A DNA stretch of 5,304 nt from an uncultured Clostridia bacterium (GTDB lineage: Bacteria; Bacillota; Clostridia; Christensenellales; UBA1242). Shown in pieces: positions 1 through 5,177 of this stretch (the first letter of the stretch is position 1; each line of letters opens with the position of its first letter). The stretch is from positions 1-5,304 of the forward strand of contig CAMOEU010000058.1 in the NCBI GenBank assembly GCA_946612575.1. The letters run 5' to 3'. Position numbers and translations under genes: made by a program. Under the pieces are notes generated by a model. It was not told the origin of the DNA, made no database searches, and worked only from the letters and a program-made list of their open reading frames with translations.

Positions 1-585
1 TTGATTCATATTGAAAGCGGTGACAAGTTTGATGACTTTTCCGTTTTCAATAAGTTCGTTTGCCATACATTTGACAAGGTGGGTTTTTCCAACACCAGTT
101 GGACCGGCGATGTAAATAAGATTCTTTTCAGATTTTTTATTGCACCATTGTTGCATCAAAGAATAGAGTTTTTCGTTGTTTGAAGTCTTGATTGATTTGT
201 CAAAATTCTCAAGTTTTTCAAACCCACTTCCTGAAAGCAAAATGTTTGAAATTTCTTTTTTCAAACACTTGCACATTTTGCCATCGACATAGCCTTCATC
301 TTTGCAAAAATTGCATCCGTATTCAATTTTTTTGCCAGAAAGGCCATATTTTTCTTTGATTTTTTCAATTTTCTTTTCGATTTCATTCAGTTTTTTTGCA
401 TCAGGTTTTTTCCCATCTGCTTCAAGTTTTGCATTTTCAATTATGATTTGAGTTTTTTCTTTTTCAAGTTTTTGGAAATCTTTATCTTCAAAGACTGGTT
501 GCATCAAAACATTAAATGCATGTTCTGCATTCAATTTTCTTTGTTGCAAATTGTTTTGTGCTTCTTTGATAAGATTTTGTCGCAT
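1..585 (-). CDS. dnaI: DnaI/DnaC-type helicase loader, AAA+ ATPase (C-terminal part beyond left edge)
   Basis: Predicted replicative-helicase loader: an ATPase that delivers the DnaB-type ring helicase to the origin with DnaD/DnaB-like proteins. The window holds the first 195 codons; the frame stays open to base 1, so the rest of the AAA+ domain lies outside. Residues 1-90 are charged and probably helical. Residues 91-107 hold a C-x2-C...C-x-C cluster (Cys91, 94, 105, 107), the zinc-binding motif seen in the N-terminal domain of DnaI and clostridial DnaC-type loaders. The Walker A loop GPTGVGKTH is at 161-169, after a hydrophobic strand (LIYIA). Walker B and sensor motifs are not in the window. 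The ATG at 585 is supported by AGGAG seven bases upstream. It lies 8 bases after the DnaD-like gene, the same order as dnaB-dnaI in Bacillus. The family call is secure; the choice between the names dnaI and dnaC is convention. Confidence 0.92.
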   Translation of the reverse strand, partial: MRQNLIKEAQNNLQQRKLNAEHAFNVLMQPVFEDKDFQKLEKEKTQIIIENAKLEADGKKPDAKKLNEIEKKIEKIKEKYGLSGKKIEYGCNFCKDEGYVDGKMCKCLKKEISNILLSGSGFEKLENFDKSIKTSNNEKLYSLMQQWCNKKSEKNLIYIAGPTGVGKTHLVKCMANELIENGKVIKLVTAFNMNQ

Positions 586-590
586 GGTCG

Positions 591-595
591 CTCCT
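591..595 (-). promoter_or_regulatory. Ribosome binding site of the helicase loader, overlapping the upstream stop codon
   Basis: The minus-strand sequence AGGAG lies seven bases before the loader ATG (583-585). It shares two bases with the TAG stop (594-596) of the DnaD-like gene. A ribosome finishing the upstream gene therefore sits on this site, which suggests translational coupling of the two proteins. The site is read directly from the sequence; coupling is inferred. Confidence 0.8.
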
Positions 596-2036
596 ATATT
601 TCAATTTCTTCAATTGATTGGAAGAATGAATTTAATTCTTCTCTTGTATAACTTCTTCCTGTTGAGAAGTTTGAATTTGTTTCTTTTGAACCTAAAATAT
701 TGAAAGAATTTTTTGCATCTTCAACTGTCTTTATGTTTTTGTCGTGGAACGATGAGAGAATTGAAGATAGATATTGCATAGGTTGGTCCTTTCCTGTTGA
801 AAGGGTGCAAGCATAATCAATCACATCATCAGGAATTTGCCAAATTTGAGTCCAAATTTTGTATTTGTCTCTATCAAACTGATTTACATTTCTTGACAAA
901 CCGATGTTTTCCAAAACTGTTTTGATTTTTTTGTCAACAGCAAGTACTTCGACAAAATATTCCTCCAAGCTTTTTTCAGTCAAAATTCCCAGTTTATGGA
1001 ATTTTTCAAGCACATTGTTCATACCTTCCAAAGTTCTTACATTTGTTTTGAAACAATAGTTTGAAATTTCTTCGATCATCTTTTCTGAAAATCCCAAGTT
1101 TATCCATTTGAAGATATAGTTGTCAACAACAGGCTCAAGGTTTTCATAATAAAGTCCAAGATTTTTTGTTGTTTGTTTTGCAATTTGAAGTGATGCAGTT
1201 TTTTCTTGTTCGTAAAGGTCAATTTCACTTGCTGTCATAAGTCTTTGTGAATAATACTTATCAAGGATATTGTCCATATAAACAAGATTTGATTTGCCTT
1301 TTGCCTTGCATTTTTTTGCAACATAGCAAAGCACTTCGCTGTCAAAACCTTCTTCTGTCCATTTTTGATAGAGTGCTCTATCTTCAATTCCCAAAGTTTT
1401 TTTGATGCCAAGAAGTTTGCAAACAAATTCAAGACCAGATTTGAGATTTTCAAATTGAATAAGTCTTTCTTCAACTTGCTTTGTGCTTAAAACTTTTTGG
1501 TTTGCCCAGTCCTTTGCCACGGCGGTTATGTATGCATACCCAACATTGTTGCCTTTGATGTTTACACAATAGTTTATTATCATCAAAAGTGCATCTTTTT
1601 CCATATGCATTCTTTCAATAATGTCATAATATTCACGATATTCGTTTGGAGTTATCATTCTGCCAGACAAAATTTCTTGTGCCTGAGCATTGAAACTTTC
1701 ATACTTTTTGGCATTATATTTTTTTGTGTTTGAAAGCACATCACTGATTGGGAGATATCTTACTTCAAAAGGAATAACATTCAAAATCTGAACAAGACCT
1801 TGCTCTTGCCAATATGTGAATGCGGCTTCAATTTCTTCTTTTGAAAGATTAAGTTCGTTTGCAAAACTCTCAAGAGTGTTGTCTCTTGCATCGCCATCTT
1901 GACATTTGTAAAGCCCATAAAGATAGACTTTCACATTTTTTGCATCGGCAAATGGGAGATAGTTGTTGATGAAAATATTATCAACAGCAGTTGTGTTGTT
2001 TGCAAGCATATCGATTGAGTATTTGCAAAAAGCCAT
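594..2036 (-). CDS. DnaD/DnaB-like replication initiation protein with four DDBH2-type repeats
   Basis: Predicted primosomal initiation protein of the DnaD/DnaB superfamily, which binds and remodels origin DNA and helps load the helicase. It has 480 residues. Residues about 16-92 look like the N-terminal winged-helix (DDBH1) domain. Four modules resembling the C-terminal DDBH2 domain follow at about 111-193, 200-276, 285-362 and 370-445. Each ends in a degenerate Y-x3-I-x2-W/F helix: YITAVAKDW (ends at 177), YMDNILDKY (261), MNNVLEKF (346), YLSSILSSF (430). These ends are 84, 85 and 84 residues apart. A Ser/Asn-rich linker and an acidic tail (RSYTREELNSFFQSIEEIEI) complete it. Bacillus DnaD has one DDBH2 and DnaB two, so this is an expanded form; position in the operon favours a DnaB-like role. 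The ATG at 2036 follows AAAGGAG with six-base spacing. No symbol is given because dnaB and dnaD cannot be separated by eye. Confidence 0.85.
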   Translation of the reverse strand: MAFCKYSIDMLANNTTAVDNIFINNYLPFADAKNVKVYLYGLYKCQDGDARDNTLESFANELNLSKEEIEAAFTYWQEQGLVQILNVIPFEVRYLPISDVLSNTKKYNAKKYESFNAQAQEILSGRMITPNEYREYYDIIERMHMEKDALLMIINYCVNIKGNNVGYAYITAVAKDWANQKVLSTKQVEERLIQFENLKSGLEFVCKLLGIKKTLGIEDRALYQKWTEEGFDSEVLCYVAKKCKAKGKSNLVYMDNILDKYYSQRLMTASEIDLYEQEKTASLQIAKQTTKNLGLYYENLEPVVDNYIFKWINLGFSEKMIEEISNYCFKTNVRTLEGMNNVLEKFHKLGILTEKSLEEYFVEVLAVDKKIKTVLENIGLSRNVNQFDRDKYKIWTQIWQIPDDVIDYACTLSTGKDQPMQYLSSILSSFHDKNIKTVEDAKNSFNILGSKETNSNFSTGRSYTREELNSFFQSIEEIEI

Positions 2037-2058
2037 AGAAAACTCCTTTGTGTTTTTA

Positions 2059-2087
2059 ATAATATCACAATTTATTTCAATTTACAA
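2059..2087 (-). promoter_or_regulatory. Sigma-A promoter of the DnaD-like/dnaI operon (extended -10)
   Basis: On the minus strand, TTGTAA (plus-strand 2082-2087) and TATTAT (2059-2064) are separated by 17 bases, and TG one base before the -10 makes it an extended -10. The start point would be near 2052, giving a leader of about 15 bases that contains the AAAGGAG ribosome binding site (2043-2049). No operator-like palindrome is seen around it. Confidence 0.7.
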
Positions 2088-2131
2088 CTTTTTGAGAGAA
2101 TGTTTTGTTTTTGGCTTTCATAAGATACGAT

Positions 2132-3568
2132 ATGAAAAAATCAAAATATTTTTTGTTGTTATTGCTGTTTGTGCCGGTTCTGTTTTTTGTCGGTTGTGAT
2201 GAAAAAACAAAAGCAAAAAATTTTTATGAAATTGATGCAAAATATTCTGAGAGTGAGCAGACTCTTTCTTGCAATCAAAAGACAACTTATCACAACAACA
2301 GCGAAAATGCTCTTTCTTTTGTGTCATTTTTTCTTTATCCAAATGCTTTTTTGAAAGAGAACAATGCTGTGAGCAATTCATATAAAGAAAAGGCTTATCC
2401 AAATGGTGAAAGTTATGGAAACATAACATTTCAAAAAATTCAAATTGAAAATTGTGATTGTGAATATACTTTCGGCGAAAACAAAAATGTGGTCAGAGTA
2501 AATTTGAAAGAAAAGCTGTTTCCAACAGAGCAAATTTGCATTGAGTTTGATTATGTTGTGAGTCTTGCAAACATAAATCACAGGCTGGGTTATGGAGAAA
2601 ACTGTGTGAATTTTGGTGGATTTTTTCCGATTGCTTGTGTTTATGAAAATGGATTTGTTGAAAATCAATTTGCAAACAATGGAGACCCTTTTTATAGTGA
2701 AACTGCAGATTTTGAGGTGAAAATAACCTATCCAAATGATTTTGTTTTGGCTTCAAGTGGAGTGCAAACAAAGTTTGAAGATCACACTCTTTGCAAGGCG
2801 GAGAATGTAAGAGATTTCTGCTTTGTGCTTTCAAAAAATTTTTCTGTGATTCAAAAAGAAATTGATGGAGTGGAAATAAATTACTTTTTCTATGATGATG
2901 AAAAAGCGGAAAAACATCTTGAAACGGCAGCAAAAGCTGTCACGGACTTTTCACAAATGTTTGGAGATTATCCATATAAACAGCTTAGTGTCGTGAAAAC
3001 TGGTTTTTGTTTTGGCGGAATGGAATATCCAAATCTTGTTATGATTTCGGATGATGCTAGGGAAGATTTTGTTGACTATGTGATTGTTCACGAGATTGCT
3101 CATCAGTGGTGGTATTCACTTGTGGGGAATAATGAGTTTTCCGAGAGTTTTGTTGATGAAAGTTTGACAGAATATTCGACACTGCTGTTTTTTGAGAAAG
3201 AAAATCAATATGGTTTAAGTTATGACTCGCTTGTTGAGAATGCAGCAGAATCTTACAAAAATTTTGTGAAAATATATACAAAAATTCAGGGCAGTGTTGA
3301 CCAGAGAATGGATAGAAATTTGCTGGATTTTAACACAGAGCCAGAGTATGTGCATTGTGTTTACACCAAGGGTGTGCTTATGTATGACTGTCTAAGACAA
3401 ATTTTGAAAGACAAGACATTTTTTAGGTGTCTTAAAAACTATTTTAATGATTATAAATTTAAAATTGCAAAAAGGGAAAATTTGATAGAAAGCTTTTCAA
3501 AATCAGCAAATCGAAACTTGAAACCATTCTTTGATTCGTGGCTTGATGGAAAAGTTGTTGTGGAGTAA
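2132..3568 (+). CDS. M1-family zinc metallopeptidase, predicted lipoprotein
   Basis: Predicted cell-surface aminopeptidase of family M1 (gluzincin), 478 residues. Residues 1-21 form a signal peptide (MKKSKYF then a Leu/Phe/Val core) ending in FVGC, a lipobox-like site with Cys22 as lipidated residue; Phe at -3 is slightly atypical. Residues about 25-230 form the beta-rich N-terminal domain, and 230-400 the thermolysin-like catalytic domain. Zinc ligands are His320 and His324 of HEIAH and Glu343 of VDESL, the exact HEXXH-x18-E spacing of M1; Glu321 is the general base. GGMEYP (295-300) is the exopeptidase motif with Tyr where GAMEN enzymes have Asn. Tyr411 in VYTKG is the likely transition-state tyrosine. 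It lacks the large helical C-terminal domain of PepN-type enzymes, as short bacterial members do. I chose the ATG at 2132 because it gives a normal signal peptide; a TTG at 2105 with GAGAGA upstream would add nine residues. No clear promoter is visible; the natural substrate is unknown. Confidence 0.9.
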   Translation: MKKSKYFLLLLLFVPVLFFVGCDEKTKAKNFYEIDAKYSESEQTLSCNQKTTYHNNSENALSFVSFFLYPNAFLKENNAVSNSYKEKAYPNGESYGNITFQKIQIENCDCEYTFGENKNVVRVNLKEKLFPTEQICIEFDYVVSLANINHRLGYGENCVNFGGFFPIACVYENGFVENQFANNGDPFYSETADFEVKITYPNDFVLASSGVQTKFEDHTLCKAENVRDFCFVLSKNFSVIQKEIDGVEINYFFYDDEKAEKHLETAAKAVTDFSQMFGDYPYKQLSVVKTGFCFGGMEYPNLVMISDDAREDFVDYVIVHEIAHQWWYSLVGNNEFSESFVDESLTEYSTLLFFEKENQYGLSYDSLVENAAESYKNFVKIYTKIQGSVDQRMDRNLLDFNTEPEYVHCVYTKGVLMYDCLRQILKDKTFFRCLKNYFNDYKFKIAKRENLIESFSKSANRNLKPFFDSWLDGKVVVE

Positions 3569-3598
3569 AGGTCTTTTTGAAGGCCTTTTCTTTTTTTT
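3567..3598 (+). terminator. Intrinsic terminator of the M1 peptidase gene
   Basis: The stem AAAGGTC (3567-3573) pairs with GGCCTTT (3582-3588), including one G-T wobble, around an 8-base loop, and a T-rich tract runs to 3598. The stem begins inside the TAA stop codon (3566-3568). It separates the peptidase gene from the metal operon that begins just downstream. Confidence 0.8.
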
Positions 3599-3603
3599 GA
3601 AAT

Positions 3604-3626
3604 AATTTGCGAATTATTTGCAAATT
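3604..3626. promoter_or_regulatory. Fur-family operator, copy 1 (upstream of the -35)
   Basis: This 23-bp palindrome has arms AATTTGC and GCAAATT and the overall form AATTTGCRAAT-N-ATTYGCAAATT; only one symmetric pair (positions 8 and 16) mismatches. The central 7-1-7 layout is that of Fur/PerR/Zur boxes. It ends 14 bases before the -35 hexamer of the regulator promoter. The identical flank extends the match with copy 2 to 26 bases (3601-3626). Confidence 0.85.
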
Positions 3627-3640
3627 TTTACTTAAAACTC

Positions 3641-3669
3641 TTGACAATAAAAAAAGCGAAGTGTATAAT
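3641..3669 (+). promoter_or_regulatory. Consensus sigma-A promoter of the regulator-permease operon
   Basis: TTGACA (3641-3646) and TATAAT (3664-3669) match consensus in all twelve bases with an optimal 17-base spacer. The expected start point is near 3676, inside operator copy 2, giving a leader of about 28 bases. So strong a promoter is expected to be held down by a repressor, which fits the two flanking palindromes. Confidence 0.92.
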
Positions 3670-3692
3670 AATTTGCGAATTATTTGCAAATT
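3670..3692. promoter_or_regulatory. Fur-family operator, copy 2 (over the transcription start)
   Basis: This is an exact second copy of the 23-bp palindrome at 3604-3626, starting at the base after TATAAT and covering the predicted start point. The shared 26-bp unit (3667-3692) also includes the last three bases of the -10. It abuts the GGAG ribosome binding site (3693-3696). Repressor bound here would directly block RNA polymerase. The centres of the two copies are 66 bp apart. Confidence 0.9.
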
Positions 3693-3703
3693 GGAGCCGT
3701 TTT

Positions 3704-4096
3704 ATGGAATATAAGACAAAACAAAGAGAAATTTTGCTTGATTTTTTTTGTAAGAATGAAGATGTTTCTTTTTCTGCCGAACAAATATATGAAAACCTTA
3801 AAAGCACAGGAATAAGTCAGAGTGCAGTGTATAGAAACATAAGGGCTTTGGAAGAGTCTGGAAAGGTCAGAAAAATTGCCAAGGCGGGAAGCAGAGAAGC
3901 ATTTTATCAATATGTTGACCTTGATGATTGCAAGGGGCATTTGCATATGTCTTGCAAAAAATGCGGAAAAACGACTCACCTTGAGGAAAAGGAAGCGGAA
4001 ATTTTGTCAAAGATTTTCAGCAAATCCAATTTTGAAATTGATAATGACAGCACAGTTATTTATGGGACTTGTAAAGACTGTGAAAATAAAAAGTAA
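3704..4096 (+). CDS. Fur-family metal-responsive repressor, probably Zur-type
   Basis: Predicted dimeric DNA-binding metal sensor, 130 residues, normal for the family. Residues 1-65 form the winged-helix domain, with the recognition-helix region around SQSAVYRNIRALEESG (38-53). The C-terminal half is the metal/dimer domain. Cys84-x2-Cys87 and Cys123-x2-Cys126 form the structural zinc site. Cys76, His79 and His81 (DDCKGHLH) precede it; a Cys plus two His here resembles the sensory site of Zur proteins (Asp, Cys, His, His in mycobacterial and Streptomyces Zur) more than Fur or PerR, whose ligands there are His and Asp/Glu. The ATG at 3704 is chosen because GGAG lies seven bases upstream. An in-frame TTG at 3641 is the -35 hexamer itself and cannot be the start. 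Two identical Fur-box-like palindromes flank its promoter, indicating autoregulation. The family is certain; the metal (zinc, possibly manganese) is inferred. Confidence 0.9.
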   Translation: MEYKTKQREILLDFFCKNEDVSFSAEQIYENLKSTGISQSAVYRNIRALEESGKVRKIAKAGSREAFYQYVDLDDCKGHLHMSCKKCGKTTHLEEKEAEILSKIFSKSNFEIDNDSTVIYGTCKDCENKK

Positions 4097-4108
4097 TGGG
4101 AGAGAATT

Positions 4109-5074
4109 ATGGACTGGCTTGTTGATGCGATTTTAGACTCATTGAAACTTTTGCCATTTTTGTTTTTGGCTTATGTTTTGATTGAATTGCTCGAAACTTA
4201 TATGAGCAAGAAGGTTGTTTCAAAAAAATTTTATAAAGGAAAATTTGCCCCACTTGTTGGTGCAGGTTTTGGTATTGTTCCACAATGTGGTTTCAGTGTG
4301 GTTGCGACTGACCTATACAGTCAAAAGAAAATCACTGTTGGCACACTTATTGCAATTTTTATTGCCACAAGTGATGAGGCAATCCCTATTTTGTTTGGAA
4401 AACTTAATTCCGCAAAAGTTGGATACACAATTTTGATTTTGATTGCTGTGAAGTTTATTGTGGGAGTGCTTGCAGGTTATTTGGTTGACTTGGCAGTTTA
4501 CGGGCTCAGAAAAAGAAAAGCACAAAATTTTTCAACAGAAGTTGTAGTGAAGGATGAAGAAGAAAAATCTATTGAACACGATCATAAGCATGAAGAACAC
4601 GAAGAAGATCATAGCGAAGAAATCTCAACTCATCACAAAGGATGCTGTGGACACGAAATTGAAGAAAACAAGGTTCATCCAGCAAAACAATATCTTTTGC
4701 ATCCACTTATTCACACCTTGAAAATTTTTGCTTATATACTCATTATAAACATCGCTTTTAGTGCACTTATTTATTATATTGGCGAAGATAAGATAACTGA
4801 CTTTTTGACAAATGCAAAATATTTTGCACCACTTGTTGCAACACTGATTGGACTTATTCCAAACTGTGCAAGCAGTGTTGTGCTTACAAACTTGATGGTT
4901 ATCGGCGGACTTAACTTGTCTGCTTGCATTTCAGGGCTTATTGTCAATGCGGGGATTGCATACACAATTTTGTTTAAACAAAACAAAAATATGAAGGCGA
5001 ATTTTGCAATCATTGGCATAGTTTCTGCAATTTCGATCGGTGTTGGATATTTGTTGATGCTGTTTGGATTGTAG
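4109..5074 (+). CDS. ArsP_2-type metal permease (putative heavy-metal/manganese transporter) with His-rich loop
   Basis: Predicted inner-membrane metal transporter, 321 residues, resembling the family annotated as ArsP_2, 'putative 10TM heavy-metal exporter' or 'putative manganese transporter'. About eight hydrophobic segments are visible (roughly 12-30, 46-66, 75-95, 104-131, 201-223, 238-262, 268-288, 299-320). The two halves carry related motifs: GFGIVPQCGFSVVATDL (53-69) and GLIPNCASSVVLTNL (248-262), an internal duplication with a conserved Pro-x-Cys in the membrane. Between the halves, residues 140-192 form a charged hydrophilic loop with His157, 159, 161, 164, 168, 175, 176, 182 and Cys179-Cys180, a likely metal-binding segment. 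The ATG at 4109 has GGGAG six bases upstream and lies 12 bases after the regulator, so both share the operator-controlled promoter. Substrate and direction of transport are not shown by the sequence; Fur-family control hints at uptake under metal limitation. Confidence 0.85.
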   Translation: MDWLVDAILDSLKLLPFLFLAYVLIELLETYMSKKVVSKKFYKGKFAPLVGAGFGIVPQCGFSVVATDLYSQKKITVGTLIAIFIATSDEAIPILFGKLNSAKVGYTILILIAVKFIVGVLAGYLVDLAVYGLRKRKAQNFSTEVVVKDEEEKSIEHDHKHEEHEEDHSEEISTHHKGCCGHEIEENKVHPAKQYLLHPLIHTLKIFAYILIINIAFSALIYYIGEDKITDFLTNAKYFAPLVATLIGLIPNCASSVVLTNLMVIGGLNLSACISGLIVNAGIAYTILFKQNKNMKANFAIIGIVSAISIGVGYLLMLFGL

Positions 5075-5104
5075 TTTACTTTTCAATCACTTTAAGAGAA
5101 AGAT

Positions 5105-5130
5105 AAGAGTGGAGTGTTCCACTCTTTTTT
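5105..5130 (+). terminator. Intrinsic terminator of the regulator-permease operon
   Basis: A perfect 9-bp stem, AAGAGTGGA (5105-5113) with TCCACTCTT (5118-5126), closes a GTGT loop and runs into six T residues (5125-5130). It starts 31 bases after the permease stop codon and faces the minus-strand terminator at 5155-5177. Confidence 0.92.
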
Positions 5131-5154
5131 ATTATGTTTGTATAAAAATGCAAC

Positions 5155-5177
5155 AAAAAAAACACCAAACGGTGTTT
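5155..5177 (-). terminator. Intrinsic terminator of a minus-strand transcript entering from the right
   Basis: On the minus strand, AAACACC-GTTT-GGTGTTT (5177-5160) is a perfect 7-bp hairpin with a 4-base loop, followed by an 8-T run (the plus-strand A run 5155-5162, part of it in the stem). The plus-strand side of the hairpin is not followed by T residues, so the polarity is clear. It shows that a minus-strand transcription unit ends here, just after the GC-rich structured region. Confidence 0.82.

Noticed and set aside
1497..1733. Plus-strand open frames inside the DnaD-like gene.
   Set aside because: They are shadows opposite a well-supported gene, with no ribosome binding site or recognisable domain.
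2493..2933. Minus-strand 146-codon open frame inside the peptidase gene.
   Set aside because: It is antisense to a gene with complete catalytic motifs, has low-complexity His/Gln/Leu/Phe composition and no family resemblance; a codon shadow.
3604..3692. CRISPR-like or transposon-end interpretation of the repeated 26-bp palindrome.
   Set aside because: There are only two copies with a promoter between them, no transposase or target duplication, and the positions relative to -35/-10 are those of operators.
3641..3703. Longer N-terminus of the Fur-family protein from the TTG at 3641.
   Set aside because: That TTG is part of the -35 hexamer and precedes the transcription start, so it cannot be translated from this promoter; family length and GGAG position fit the ATG at 3704.
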